NCBI RefSeq assembly: GCF_018127925.1
Contig: NZ_CP072348.1
Span: forward strand, 937,501-1,001,500
Length of the DNA stretch: 64,000 bases
Reading direction: 5' to 3'
From: Prevotella melaninogenica
GTDB lineage: Bacteria; Bacteroidota; Bacteroidia; Bacteroidales; Bacteroidaceae
Shown: positions 18,815-27,418 of the stretch, in pieces
How positions within the stretch are numbered: position 1 is the stretch's first letter
Layout of the letters: each line of letters opens with the position of its first letter
The notes under the pieces: model-generated
Told to the model about the DNA's origin: nothing
The model's input: the letters and a program-made list of their open reading frames with translations, nothing else
The model's database searches: none
Made by a program: the position numbers and the translations under genes

Positions 18815-18849
18815 TGTTGCAGACAGGTAGTCACCTACCTGCTGCAACA
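18815..18849 (-). terminator. Hairpin downstream of pyrH
   Basis: TGTTGCAG-a-CAGGTAG pairs with CTACCTG-CTGCAACA: 15 base pairs with one bulged base and a 4-nt loop, 25 bp beyond the pyrH stop codon. It lacks a strong T-run. Confidence 0.65.
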
Positions 18850-18874
18850 GCTATTCATTTAAGAATAATCAGCA

Positions 18875-19585
18875 TTAATTATGCACCAACGTACCTATAT
18901 CTTCACCGTCCATAACCTTCTTCAGATTACCGACAACGTCCATATTGAAGACATAAATAGGTAAGTCGTTTTCTTTACACATGGTCGTTGCCGTGAGGTC
19001 CATTACCTTAAGACCCTTTGTGTAAATCTCATCATATGTGATTTCAGAGAACTTTGTTGCCGTTGGGTCTTTCTCTGGATCGGCAGTATAGATGCCATCT
19101 ACACGTGTACCTTTAAGCATCACATCTGCCTCAATCTCAATACCACGTAGGCTTGAACCAGTGTCTGTTGTAAAGTAAGGACAACCAGTACCAGCTGAGA
19201 AGATACAAACATAACCTGCCTCCATAGCCTCGATAGCCTTCCACTTGCTATAGAACTCGCCGATTGGTTCCATACGGATAGCGGTCAAGACCTTAGCTTT
19301 CACGCCATTTGCCTCAAGTGCTGAGCTGAGTGCAAGAGAGTTGATAACAGTAGCACACATACCCATCTGGTCGCCTTTCACACGGTCGAAGCCTTTCTGG
19401 CTACCGCTTAAACCACGGAAGATGTTGCCACCACCGATTACGATACCAATCTGTACACCCATTTCATGTACTTCCTTAATCTGCTTAGCATAATCGCTAA
19501 GACGCTCAGGGTCGATACCGAAGCCCTGTTTTCCCATCAAACTCTCACCCGAAAGTTTCAAGAGAATTCTTTTAAATCTTGCCAT
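18875..19585 (-). CDS. pyrH: UMP kinase
   Basis: A 236-residue amino-acid-kinase-fold enzyme that phosphorylates UMP to UDP with ATP. It starts with the typical RILLKLSGESL, carries the glycine loop VIGGGNIFRGL and the TGCPYFTTDTGSSLR segment, followed by the DGIYTADPEKDPTA block, all standard for bacterial hexameric PyrH. Length is normal. It is the third gene of the yraN-birA-pyrH operon (54 bp after birA). That spacer contains a GGAGTTGAA direct repeat. Confidence 0.96.
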   Translation of the reverse strand: MARFKRILLKLSGESLMGKQGFGIDPERLSDYAKQIKEVHEMGVQIGIVIGGGNIFRGLSGSQKGFDRVKGDQMGMCATVINSLALSSALEANGVKAKVLTAIRMEPIGEFYSKWKAIEAMEAGYVCIFSAGTGCPYFTTDTGSSLRGIEIEADVMLKGTRVDGIYTADPEKDPTATKFSEITYDEIYTKGLKVMDLTATTMCKENDLPIYVFNMDVVGNLKKVMDGEDIGTLVHN

Positions 19586-19639
19586 TATTTTTGGAGTTGA
19601 AGGAGTTGAAGGAACTTCTTTACTTTCCCAAACACCTTA

Positions 19640-20431
19640 TTATATAATAAATTCTACTTCTTTAAATTGATATTCACGTATCATACCCTTGCTGTCACGG
19701 AGGATGAGATGCCCATCGTCTTCTACTTCAACTATAGCACCTTCAAACTCACCATCAGCATCACGGAACTTATGAAAGCCTCCACGTCGATACAAGGCTT
19801 CATGATACATTGCACTGATATCATTATATCCGCCCATCTCTAACAGCTGATAGAGTTCTGAGAACTTCTTGATAATCTTTTTCAGCAGTTCTTCTTTATC
19901 AACTTCATGCCCTAAAATTTGACAGAGAGAAACGGGATTAGGAGCATCACTCTGGAACGTTTCCTGATTTACATTCAGTCCTACGCCAAAAACGCAATCC
20001 TTTATACGCCCCGCAGCAAGTTTTGTTTCAATCAGTGTTCCGCTCAGTTTCTTATCTTTCCAATAGATGTCATTTGGCCATTTCAGACTGATATCATCTT
20101 TCACATAGTCTGCTAAAGCTTCTTTCAGAGCCAAGGCACCAGCTTCCGAGAGTAGGAACTGACTACGAACAGGCAGCATCGTCGGGTGAACAAGTACCGA
20201 GAACAACAGGTTCTTACCAGCTTCACTCTCCCAAGTGTTCGTCCCCTGCCCCTTTCCTGCTGTCTGATAATCAGCAACAACGACTGTCATTGGCTCATCT
20301 TCAGCAGGTGTGTAAGTGCGCAGATAGACGTTTGTACTATCGACAGAATCCAGCCTTACGACCTTTACCTCTCTTTCTTTCTCTACTACTGTTGGCTTAA
20401 AAAAGCCTAATACGGCATCTATTATCTTCAT
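19640..20431 (-). CDS. birA: Biotin--[acetyl-CoA-carboxylase] ligase, monofunctional
   Basis: A 263-residue biotin protein ligase that makes biotinyl-AMP and attaches biotin to carboxylase carrier proteins. The catalytic core is visible: LDSVDSTNVYLR, the biotinoyl-adenylate loop QTAGKGQGTNTWES (replacing the usual GRGRRGR/K pattern), SLKWPNDIYW, KLSGTLIE and GVGLNVNQ. There is no N-terminal winged-helix, so it should not act as the biotin-operon repressor. The first 25 residues (FFKPTVVEKEREV) are an unusual charged lead. It begins 14 bp after yraN. Confidence 0.92.
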   Translation of the reverse strand: MKIIDAVLGFFKPTVVEKEREVKVVRLDSVDSTNVYLRTYTPAEDEPMTVVVADYQTAGKGQGTNTWESEAGKNLLFSVLVHPTMLPVRSQFLLSEAGALALKEALADYVKDDISLKWPNDIYWKDKKLSGTLIETKLAAGRIKDCVFGVGLNVNQETFQSDAPNPVSLCQILGHEVDKEELLKKIIKKFSELYQLLEMGGYNDISAMYHEALYRRGGFHKFRDADGEFEGAIVEVEDDGHLILRDSKGMIREYQFKEVEFII

Positions 20432-20445
20432 TTACAATCTATTCT

Positions 20446-20811
20446 TTATATGAATGGAAGAAAAGCATCCTTCACATGGCGCACTTCATTGGTTCCTGTT
20501 GGCTGCCCTACAACAGTGATTATATCAAAGCGGATATCCAAATTGATGTTATATCGCTTGACATATGCATTGGCAGCTATCGAGAGCGAACGCACTTTCT
20601 GTACGGTGACAGCCTCATCGGCATCAGCAAACTGCTCATTCTTTCGTGTCTTTACCTCAACAATAACCAACTCTCCGTTGTCTATTGCGACAATATCTAA
20701 GTCTCGATGGTGATAATTCCAATCACGATGAAGAATGACATAACCCAACTGTTGGAGATAGCTTACCGCCACATCCTCTCCCCATTTACCTAATTCGTTA
20801 TGGTATGCCAT
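20446..20811 (-). CDS. YraN family protein (UPF0102, endonuclease-like fold)
   Basis: A 121-residue protein starting HNELGKWGEDVAVSYLQQLGY, with the PD-(D/E)XK-like signature DLDIVAIDNGELVIVEVKTRK. This is the UPF0102/YraN family, related to Holliday-junction resolvase folds, with no firmly established function that I know. It is the first gene of the operon with birA and pyrH; a promoter box lies about 100 bp upstream. Confidence 0.9.
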   Translation of the reverse strand: MAYHNELGKWGEDVAVSYLQQLGYVILHRDWNYHHRDLDIVAIDNGELVIVEVKTRKNEQFADADEAVTVQKVRSLSIAANAYVKRYNINLDIRFDIITVVGQPTGTNEVRHVKDAFLPFI

Positions 20812-20911
20812 GCGTCTTTCTTTCCTCTACTTGCAGAAGTTTTAGAAGTTTAGACTATTAGAAGGAGATAAGATAATTCTTTATACGTATCAAATCGATT
20901 TACGGATGAAA

Positions 20912-20919
20912 CAAAGGTA
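20912..20919 (-). promoter_or_regulatory. Promoter -7 box of yraN-birA-pyrH
   Basis: TACCTTTG on the minus strand, matching TAnnTTTG; no convincing -33. Divergent from the tadA promoter 110 bp away. Confidence 0.5.
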
Positions 20920-21031
20920 TAGCCTACTTCTTCTAAAATCCTTAAACTTTATCACTCCCATCAAGCATTGTGTACATTAATATTCACGCACAAAGTTAGA
21001 ATAATCTTTCGTAAAATCAAAATAAAACCCG

Positions 21032-21039
21032 TATTTTTG
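21032..21039 (+). promoter_or_regulatory. Promoter -7 box of tadA abutting its start codon
   Basis: TATTTTTG ends 4 bp before the ATG at 21044. With the start of transcription expected a few bases after the box, the mRNA should be leaderless or nearly so. Confidence 0.65.
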
Positions 21040-21043
21040 CAGT

Positions 21044-21496
21044 ATGAGTACAGAAGAACAAAGCAAGAAAGACCTATACTATATGCAGCGTGCATTGGCT
21101 GAAGCCGAAGCTGCTTATAAAGAAGGTGAAATCCCTATTGGTGCTGTTGTGGTATGCCGTGACCGTATCATCGCTCGTGCCCATAACCTGACAGAGACGC
21201 TCAATGACGTTACTGCACATGCTGAGATGCAGGCAATAACCATGGCTGCCAATGAGTTGGGAGGAAAATATCTGCAGGATTGCACGTTATATGTAACTGT
21301 AGAACCTTGCATCATGTGTGCTGGTGCCATCGGTTGGGCGCAACTCCGACGCATCGTCTATGGTTGTCCCGATGAAAAACGAGGCTATCATGAATATGCG
21401 CCCAAGGCTTTCCACCCTAAAGCTAACGTTACATACGGTGTTATGGAAGAAGAATGTCGTGCCTTGATGCAGCGATTCTTCCAAGAGAGAAGATAG
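21044..21496 (+). CDS. tadA: tRNA-specific adenosine deaminase
   Basis: A 150-residue zinc deaminase that converts A34 to inosine in tRNA-Arg(ACG). The zinc site is complete: H59-A-E61 with E61 as proton shuttle, and P88-C89-I90-M91-C92. The C-terminal part (DEKRGYHEYAPKAFHPKANVTYGVMEEECRALMQRFF) is typical of TadA rather than of other cytidine-deaminase-fold enzymes. The start is fixed by the promoter box 4 bp upstream. Single-gene transcript, divergent from yraN. Confidence 0.94.
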   Translation: MSTEEQSKKDLYYMQRALAEAEAAYKEGEIPIGAVVVCRDRIIARAHNLTETLNDVTAHAEMQAITMAANELGGKYLQDCTLYVTVEPCIMCAGAIGWAQLRRIVYGCPDEKRGYHEYAPKAFHPKANVTYGVMEEECRALMQRFFQERR

Positions 21497-21678
21497 GGAT
21501 TGAGGAGTTAAAGAGTGCGAAGGTAGTAAAAGGAGTTAAGACATTACCTCCGTTCCTGATACTAATAAAGAGAGAGAAAGAAAGGAGGACGGATTTTATC
21601 CATGCTCTCTACGGATATTAGAGGTAAGAGATAAACTGCTGATAAATACCCTTTTAACCTCTTATAGCTACATTCCAA

Positions 21679-21770
21679 CGAATTATTTTCATGAAAAGAA
21701 ATATTTACTTTCATGAAGAAAAATAATTATTTACACGACAATAAATATTTATTTTCATGAAAATAATTCG
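21679..21770. repeat. 29-bp AT-rich inverted repeat with three TTTCATGAA motifs
   Basis: In the 438-bp gap between tadA and the sigma-factor operon, 21679-21707 pairs with 21742-21770: 19 perfect pairs (arm start CGAATTATTTTCATGAAAA), one mismatch, then 9 more. The loop holds a third TTTCATGAA. The motif is itself palindromic. It may be a terminator for tadA, a cruciform, or an operator site upstream of the sigma operon. The rest of the gap shows nothing I can name. Confidence 0.7.
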
Positions 21771-21934
21771 CTCAAAGGCTATTGTAAGCATAAAAAAGAA
21801 CCATTATCAAGAATACAATTAATACCATAAAACAAATAAATTTATGCCTTTGATGTCACCTTTTACAAATCAACAACGTTATACAAGTGAATCGGTTCAG
21901 AAAGAAAACCAAATGTATAACATATTAAAAACAA

Positions 21935-22390
21935 ATGATTATGAATTATGTAATATTAGAATCAATCATTAAAAGTCTCGTTCCAATAGCAATTGTAGTA
22001 GTTCTTCCTATCATAATGGCTTGGCTCTCTTACCGTAACAAACAACACGAAACAGACAAAAGAAGCGAGATTGTTACGGCTATTATTGAAAAGAATCCTG
22101 ACATTGACGTGCAGGAGTTTCTCGACAAGCTGAACCCTTCAAAGAAATCATACAAAGAGCAACTGATGACAAAAATGCACCAGGAACTACTTTGGGGGAC
22201 AATCTGTCTTATCGGAGGGGCGGCAACCATATTGGTTATTATAGTTTTGAGCATTTTGCAAAGTTTTGACAAAGGATATATCCCTATAGGCGCCGTATTT
22301 GGTGTTGTCCCATTGGCAGTAGGATGCGGGTTGTTAATCGCCTACAACAATGCCAAAAAGACTTTGAATAATTTGAAAGACAACGATTAG
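21935..22390 (+). CDS. Small membrane protein, DUF6249-like
   Basis: A 151-residue protein with three predicted membrane helices: residues about 8-32 (SLVPIAIVVVLPIIMAW), 83-108 and 116-136. A charged cytoplasmic segment between helices 1 and 2 includes AIIEKNPDIDVQEFLDKLNPSKKSYKEQL. This layout matches the DUF6249 proteins often encoded next to sigma-70-family factors in Bacteroidota. The start could be the first or the third codon (MIM). It is followed after 6 bp by the sigma factor gene, so it is probably part of the same regulatory unit. Function unknown. Confidence 0.7.
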   Translation: MIMNYVILESIIKSLVPIAIVVVLPIIMAWLSYRNKQHETDKRSEIVTAIIEKNPDIDVQEFLDKLNPSKKSYKEQLMTKMHQELLWGTICLIGGAATILVIIVLSILQSFDKGYIPIGAVFGVVPLAVGCGLLIAYNNAKKTLNNLKDND

Positions 22391-22396
22391 GTTATT

Positions 22397-22879
22397 ATGA
22401 CAAGAGAACAATTCGTCGAACAGGTCGGTCGGGAACAGGCAACATTACGCCGGTTCCTGACGGCTCTATGCTGCGGCAATAGTGCTGAAGCTGACGATAT
22501 TGCTCAAGAGGCGCTCATCAAAGCCTACCTTCGCAGTAGTCAATATGACGAACGTGGACAGTTCTCGGCTTGGCTAATGAAAATAGCTTATCGTGTCTTC
22601 ATCGACTCACGTCGCAAACAGAAACACCAACAGGAACTACCCCTTGAGAAGGCTATCACGCTCCAAGGAAACAGTAAGAGTGATGAAGCCTTCCGCTATC
22701 AGGAACTACACACTGCGTTGGCAACGCTCTCAGAGACAATGCGTACAAGTATTTTGCTCTATTATATGCAGGGCTATCAAATAAAAGAGATTGCAGAGAT
22801 AACCGAAAACAGTGAGGATGCGATTAAGAAACAACTCTCACGTGGACGGCAAGAACTTAAACATATTTTGGAAAGATGA
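22397..22879 (+). CDS. ECF-type RNA polymerase sigma factor
   Basis: A 160-residue sigma-70-family factor with only regions 2 and 4. Region 2: EADDIAQEALIKAYLRSSQYDERGQFSAWLMKIAYRVFIDSRR (about 30-75). Region 4 helix-turn-helix: LSETMRTSILLYYMQGYQIKEIAEI...AIKKQLSRGRQEL (about 108-157). It would direct RNA polymerase to a small stress or envelope regulon. It overlaps the following membrane-protein gene by 4 bp (ATGA) and lies 6 bp after the DUF6249-like gene. Confidence 0.92.
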   Translation: MTREQFVEQVGREQATLRRFLTALCCGNSAEADDIAQEALIKAYLRSSQYDERGQFSAWLMKIAYRVFIDSRRKQKHQQELPLEKAITLQGNSKSDEAFRYQELHTALATLSETMRTSILLYYMQGYQIKEIAEITENSEDAIKKQLSRGRQELKHILER

Positions 22880-23265
22880 ACGAAGATAAATTCTTAAAAG
22901 ACTTGCTCTCGGACTATCATCCGCAACTGTCGGATGACAATGCCTTCATGCAAAGACTGCAACGACAGATGGAACTTATCGAAGAAGTCAAGGCATATCA
23001 ACGTGCAGAAAGCCGAAAAAACAAACTGATGTCGCTTAAACTGCTTGTTGTCGGGGTTGTTTTGGGCTGTATAATGACGCTTGCAAGCTTCACGCTACCT
23101 ACTATCTTTGATAGATATATCAATGGAACTGAATCGGAATTCATCCTTACCTTGCTTCACAACGTTCAGTATATTGGACTGGCAATAGGTGCAGCCTTCG
23201 TCACACTCAGCCTATTGTTTACCACGAAATTAGTAAATCTAAAAGACGAAGCAACGCTTCAATAG
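22876..23265 (+). CDS. Putative anti-sigma-like membrane protein
   Basis: A 129-residue protein: soluble N-terminal half (FLKDLLSDYHPQLSDDNAFMQRLQRQME, about 5-45) and two predicted membrane helices (about 53-74 and 92-113). Translational coupling to the ECF sigma factor by an ATGA overlap and the short cytoplasmic N-terminal domain suggest that it binds and holds the sigma factor at the membrane. No ZAS zinc motif or FecR domain is visible, so the assignment rests on context. Confidence 0.6.
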   Translation: MNEDKFLKDLLSDYHPQLSDDNAFMQRLQRQMELIEEVKAYQRAESRKNKLMSLKLLVVGVVLGCIMTLASFTLPTIFDRYINGTESEFILTLLHNVQYIGLAIGAAFVTLSLLFTTKLVNLKDEATLQ

Positions 23266-23353
23266 CGATTTTTGGGACTTTGTTGAAGTAGAAGAAAGGG
23301 CGAATGTGTTTACAACAGATAGCTGTCACCGCTCTCTGTGAGTAGAAAGAAAT

Positions 23354-23394
23354 AAGAAAAGAGGCATCCTCACGATGAGAATGCCTCTTTTCTT
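23354..23394. terminator. Bidirectional terminator
   Basis: A perfect 14-bp stem (23354-23367 with 23381-23394) rich in A on one side and T on the other, with an inner CTCA/TGAG stem. It sits between the convergent sigma operon and coiled-coil lipoprotein gene and can serve both strands. Confidence 0.9.
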
Positions 23395-23410
23395 GTTTTA
23401 TCTTTTGTGA

Positions 23411-24325
23411 TTATCTAACCTGGATAACCAAATATTTGCTTGTGCTCCAGAAGGTCTGTGGATCAGTAATACGGAGTACATACTGTCCGTTTGTATCAGT
23501 TGTCAGGGTGTAGCTGCTGCTTGGATGAGCAGTCAACAGATGAGCACTCTTGCTGTAAAGCTTGATTTCCTTGTTAACACGGATATCAATCTTTGTGAAG
23601 TAACCCTTGTTGAAAGAACCCTGAAGAACCTTACCACCATCGAGGATACGCTGTGCCTTCAACTCGCTCTTAGTACCAAATACATACCAACCAGTGTTCA
23701 ACTGCTTGTCCTGTGTATTGATAGTCTCAGTCTTCTGGTTGCTCTCTGTCTGGAGATTCTCTTTCTCCTTGGTGAGGTTTTCTTTCTCTGCTGTAAGGTT
23801 CTCCTTATCAGTCTTGAGATTTGTAACATCTGTATTCAAACCTGTGATAGTCTCATCAAGTTCCTTGATATGGATATTCTTTGACTCCAACTCAGCACGC
23901 AACTGCTTCAACTCAGTCTCCTTTGCGCTCAATTGACTTGTCAGACGACTAAGAGTTTCCTTCATTGCATCACCCTTAAAGCCTGTTTCACGCAGCTGTT
24001 GCTGTAACTTCTTGATGAGTTCACGGTTTTCCTGCATACGCTGAGCGATAAACTGGATATTCTCCTTCATCTGTTCTGTCTTGTTAGCAGCCTCACCATT
24101 CTTAGCGATAGTAACACGATTCTCTGCCTCGTTGATAGCAGCAAAACCCTGCTGGATATCATTCAACGTTCCCATCATGTCATTAATTTCGTGATCACGT
24201 GCATCAATAACACTACGCAAAGAATCACTCTGTATTTCGGATGGGTTCAAAGCCGACTTCTTGTCTTGGTTGCAGGATGCCAGTGCAAGTACTCCACATA
24301 CTGCGAAAACTAATAGTTTATTCAT
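23411..24325 (-). CDS. Coiled-coil lipoprotein, unknown function
   Basis: A 304-residue predicted lipoprotein: signal peptide with lipobox LASC (Cys18). Residues about 35-205 form a long coiled coil with near-perfect heptads such as LTAEKENLTKEKENLQ. The last 95 residues are a compact beta-rich domain starting at NTGWYVFGTKSELK. The arrangement suggests a periplasmic rod that holds a small C-terminal domain away from the membrane. The gene follows rsmI by only 3 bp, so the two share a transcript. I do not recognise a named family. Confidence 0.7.
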   Translation of the reverse strand: MNKLLVFAVCGVLALASCNQDKKSALNPSEIQSDSLRSVIDARDHEINDMMGTLNDIQQGFAAINEAENRVTIAKNGEAANKTEQMKENIQFIAQRMQENRELIKKLQQQLRETGFKGDAMKETLSRLTSQLSAKETELKQLRAELESKNIHIKELDETITGLNTDVTNLKTDKENLTAEKENLTKEKENLQTESNQKTETINTQDKQLNTGWYVFGTKSELKAQRILDGGKVLQGSFNKGYFTKIDIRVNKEIKLYSKSAHLLTAHPSSSYTLTTDTNGQYVLRITDPQTFWSTSKYLVIQVR

Positions 24326-24328
24326 ACA

Positions 24329-25045
24329 TTATACTTTTTTATCCGTTTGTTTCTTCCTATCAGAAGATTTTACTTTTTCTTTTCCTGCCACTACAATGAC
24401 GAACTCACCACGTGGTTCTGTCTCTTTGAAGTGGGCTATTACTTCATCCAATGTACCTCGAACGCTCTCTTCATGCAGTTTTGAAATCTCACGACAACAA
24501 CTTACTTGTCGCTCGGCTCCAAACACCTCAGCAAACTGTTCTAAGGTTTTCACAACTCTATAAGGAGACTCATAGAATATCATTGTACGCGCTTCTTCGG
24601 CTAAACTCTCTAAATGAGTCTTACGTCCCTTCTTCTGAGGGAGGAATCCTTCAAAGCAAAAGCGGTCACAAGGCAAGCCACTTGACACCAAAGCAGGTAC
24701 GAAAGCGGTAGATCCCGGAAGCGTCTGAACAGTTATTCCATTGGCTGCAGCCTCACGAGCGAGGAAGAATCCTGGGTCACTAATGCCTGGAGTTCCCGCA
24801 TCTGAGATCAGTGCAACCGTCTCACCAGCTTTTAATCTATTGACTATACCAGCAGAACTTGCATGTTCATTGAATTTATGATGAGACATAAGTCGATTCT
24901 TAATCTCAAAATGTTTCAACAAGATACCCGATGTACGAGTATCCTCACACAAAACTAAATCAGCCTCCTTTAGGATTCTGATAGCACGGAGTGTCATATC
25001 CTCCATGTTTCCAACCGGTGTCGGTACGAGATATAATGTTCCCAT
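24329..25045 (-). CDS. rsmI: 16S rRNA (cytidine(1402)-2'-O)-methyltransferase
   Basis: About 238 residues from the ATG at 25045. It methylates the 2'-OH of C1402 in 16S rRNA using S-adenosylmethionine. Tetrapyrrole-methylase-fold signatures: LYLVPTPVGNMEDMTLRAI, EDTRTSGILLKHF, ALISDAGTPGISDPG and FYESPYRVVKTL. The open frame extends 13 codons further upstream to 25084, but a consensus promoter box lies at 25055-25062, inside that extension, so the inner ATG must be the start and the mRNA is nearly leaderless. The last 15 residues are Lys-rich. Confidence 0.94.
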   Translation of the reverse strand: MGTLYLVPTPVGNMEDMTLRAIRILKEADLVLCEDTRTSGILLKHFEIKNRLMSHHKFNEHASSAGIVNRLKAGETVALISDAGTPGISDPGFFLAREAAANGITVQTLPGSTAFVPALVSSGLPCDRFCFEGFLPQKKGRKTHLESLAEEARTMIFYESPYRVVKTLEQFAEVFGAERQVSCCREISKLHEESVRGTLDEVIAHFKETEPRGEFVIVVAGKEKVKSSDRKKQTDKKV

Positions 25046-25054
25046 TGTTGGTTG

Positions 25055-25085
25055 CAAATGTAAAGTAAATGAACAGAAGGACAAA
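25055..25085 (-). promoter_or_regulatory. Promoter of rsmI
   Basis: TACATTTG (25062-25055, minus) with TTTG 19 bp upstream (25085-25082): an exact match to the Bacteroidota consensus. It ends 9 bp before the ATG at 25045 and decides between the two candidate starts. Confidence 0.8.
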
Positions 25086-25311
25086 ATAAATTAGCTTTTT
25101 TTACATAACAATCATGTCCGTTTGCAAGGAAAAAGACAAAGTAACAATGATGTTATAATTTTAAAGAATAAATACTACTATCTACGAAAAAATACAACTT
25201 CATTCTACAAATTAACTTTCAGTTCTCTTTTATTTTCCGCTAAGAAGACAAAGAACACACTTCCTCAATAACTTTTAACGCTTAACGTTTATCTATTCTT
25301 TTTAAATTATA

Positions 25312-25319
25312 TATCTTTG
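25312..25319 (+). promoter_or_regulatory. Promoter -7 box of tdk
   Basis: TATCTTTG ends 2 bp before the ATG at 25322 and 8 bp before an in-frame ATG at 25328. Transcription starting a few bases after the box would exclude the first ATG and favour a leaderless start at 25328. Confidence 0.65.
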
Positions 25320-25321
25320 CA

Positions 25322-25927
25322 ATGATTATGACAAAGATAGACAACCATAACGGTGAAAGACGTCGTCAAGGACGCATTGAAGTGATTTGTGGAAGTATGT
25401 TCTCTGGTAAAACCGAAGAACTCATCCGTCGTATGAAACGTGCAAAGTTTGCAAAGCAGAAGGTTGAGATTTTCAAACCTTCTATTGACACACGCTATTC
25501 AGACGAGGATGTAGTCAGTCATGACCAGAACAGCATCCATTCTACACCTATCGACTCATCTGGCAACATTCTTCTTCTTGCCTCAGACATTGATGTCGTG
25601 GGCATTGACGAGGCACAATTCTTAGACGAGGGACTCACTGATATCTGCAATAAGTTGGCAAACAACGGTGTACGTGTCATCGTTGCGGGCCTCGACATGG
25701 ACTTCAAAGGCGTACCTTTCGGGCCTATTCCAGCTCTTTGTGCCATTGCAGACGAGGTAACAAAGGTACACGCAATCTGTGTGAAGTGTGGCGCGTTGGC
25801 ATACGTTAGCCACCGTCTCATTGCTGACGACCGTCGTGTCATGCTCGGAGAGCAGCAGGAATATGAGCCTCTATGCCGTGAGTGCTACAAGAAGGCAACA
25901 CAGGAAGAAGCAAACAAAAACGTTTAA
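25322..25927 (+). CDS. tdk: Thymidine kinase
   Basis: A type II thymidine kinase (201 residues from the first ATG, 199 from the third codon) that phosphorylates thymidine in salvage. P-loop [11 protein letters not shown] at residues 24-34, the Walker B-like [11 protein letters not shown] with the catalytic Glu in DEAQF, and C-terminal zinc cysteine pairs in CVKCGA and CRECYKK. Length is typical. The start at 25328 is preferred because the promoter box abuts the earlier ATG. The AI-2E-type permease gene follows after 8 bp. Confidence 0.94.
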   Translation: MIMTKIDNHNGERRRQGRIEVICGSMFSGKTEELIRRMKRAKFAKQKVEIFKPSIDTRYSDEDVVSHDQNSIHSTPIDSSGNILLLASDIDVVGIDEAQFLDEGLTDICNKLANNGVRVIVAGLDMDFKGVPFGPIPALCAIADEVTKVHAICVKCGALAYVSHRLIADDRRVMLGEQQEYEPLCRECYKKATQEEANKNV

Positions 25928-25935
25928 AATGACTT

Positions 25936-27060
25936 ATGAGACAAACAATTACTTTTGATAAGTTCATACGTTGGGCATTGATAGCACTTGCCGTTTTAGC
26001 AGTAGGATTTATTATCAATGCTCTTTCCGAGGTTCTTTTACCATTCTTTATAGCATGGCTAATAGCCTACCTCCTCTATCCTATCGTGAAGTTTGTACAG
26101 TATAAACTCCACGTACCAGGTAGAGCTTTGAGCATAATCATCACCTTTATATTGGTTGCAGCACTCTTTACTGCCATCTTCATGTTCATTGTTCCACCAA
26201 TGATCAATCAGGTTGATAAGTTTATGACGATTGTCAATCGCTATCTACATGAGACGACACATACCAATGACATAGCGACAATAATACAGAAATGGATTAG
26301 GGAGAATCAGACTGAAATTGAAAGATTCTTAAAGAGTCCTGACTTCACAAACACGATTAAGACCGCTATGCCGAAGTTATTCTCTGTAATAGGTCAGACG
26401 GCAAGTATCGTGATTTCTATCATTGCATCATGTATCACCCTACTCTATACCTTCTTTATCCTACTTGATTACGAGGTATTGACAAACAATTGGATTAGGA
26501 TATTCCCAAAGAACGTACGTCCTTTCTGGGCAGGATTGGCACAGGATGCTGAGCGAGAATTGAATAATTACATACGTGGACAGGGACTGGTTTCACTCTG
26601 TATGGGTATACTCTTCTGCATTGGCTTTACCATTATTGATTTCCCAATGGCTATCGGTATGGGAATCCTTATTGGTATTCTTAACCTCGTTCCTTATCTC
26701 CACACCTTTGCACTTATCCCAACAGCTTTCCTTGCATTGCTCAAAGCTGCTGATACAGGACAGAATTTCTGGATTATCTTTGCCTCTGCACTAATTGTCT
26801 TTGCGGTTGTACAGTTGCTTTCGGATATGGTGATAACACCAAAGATTATGGGTAAAGCTATGGGGCTCAACCCTGCTATTCTACTCCTTTCTCTCTCTGT
26901 TTGGGGTGCACTCTTGGGCTTTATCGGACTTATCATAGCCTTACCACTCACAACCCTTATCATTGCTTACTGGCAAAGATATGTCACCAAAGAGGGTGAT
27001 GGAGTTCAGGTAGAAAACATACCGGCTATTGCTGAGGAAAAGAAAGAAGATAAAGAATAA
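25936..27060 (+). CDS. AI-2E family transporter (PerM/YhhT-like permease)
   Basis: A 374-residue polytopic membrane protein of the AI-2E/UPF0118 family. The N-terminal four helices (AWLIAYLLYPIVKFVQ, about 15-95), a soluble segment (about 95-150), and C-terminal helices with the family PxxxGxxLGLxPxxxxLxxx-type features (PKIMGKAMGLNPAILLLSLSVWG) are present. Members have been linked to AI-2 export or Na+/H+ antiport; the substrate here is unknown. It is co-transcribed with tdk and followed by a terminator. Confidence 0.88.
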   Translation: MRQTITFDKFIRWALIALAVLAVGFIINALSEVLLPFFIAWLIAYLLYPIVKFVQYKLHVPGRALSIIITFILVAALFTAIFMFIVPPMINQVDKFMTIVNRYLHETTHTNDIATIIQKWIRENQTEIERFLKSPDFTNTIKTAMPKLFSVIGQTASIVISIIASCITLLYTFFILLDYEVLTNNWIRIFPKNVRPFWAGLAQDAERELNNYIRGQGLVSLCMGILFCIGFTIIDFPMAIGMGILIGILNLVPYLHTFALIPTAFLALLKAADTGQNFWIIFASALIVFAVVQLLSDMVITPKIMGKAMGLNPAILLLSLSVWGALLGFIGLIIALPLTTLIIAYWQRYVTKEGDGVQVENIPAIAEEKKEDKE

Positions 27061-27091
27061 AGAAAGATAGTATCTATAGAACTATAACGAG

Positions 27092-27117
27092 CCTCCTTTT
27101 CACATGGAAAGGGGGCT
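27092..27117 (+). terminator. Terminator of tdk-permease transcript
   Basis: GCCTCCTTT pairs with AAAGGGGGC around a short loop, followed by TTCTTTTTAAT. It lies 32 bp after the permease stop. Confidence 0.75.
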
Positions 27118-27141
27118 TCTTTTTAATGCTATCTACCACCC

Positions 27142-27198
27142 GCACCAATGGTGCTTACCATGAACACCATATGTGTTAAGCCTTAGCACCATATGTGC
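27142..27198. repeat. Triplet palindrome array 3 (22-bp period)
   Basis: Units start at 27142 (GCAC...GTGC), 27164 (ACAC...GTGT) and 27186 (GCAC...GTGC), 22 bp apart. In the middle unit both ends changed together, A at the left and T at the right, keeping the palindrome. The array lies between two convergent terminators. Confidence 0.85.
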
Positions 27199-27300
27199 GC
27201 CACCTTAAAACATCAACTGAAGATAGGAAAAGAGGGACATTAAGGTCACTATCATAAAGATAGGAAGACGTTAATGCAAAACAAGAAACACGTTTATAAA

Positions 27301-27346
27301 ATAAAAATAGCTCTCCTCTTCACACGAAAAGGAGAGCTATTTTTAT
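27301..27346 (-). terminator. Strong terminator of the phosphomannose isomerase gene
   Basis: A perfect 17-bp inverted repeat (27301-27317 with 27330-27346) with A/T tracts at both ends, able to act on both strands; closest to the minus-strand gene that ends at 27419. Confidence 0.9.
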
Positions 27347-27418
27347 ACAATCTACACCACTATTAGCAGTTTATCAACACCATGAAAACTCAGCTAAAGT
27401 GGCGTTTAATGTACTTAT

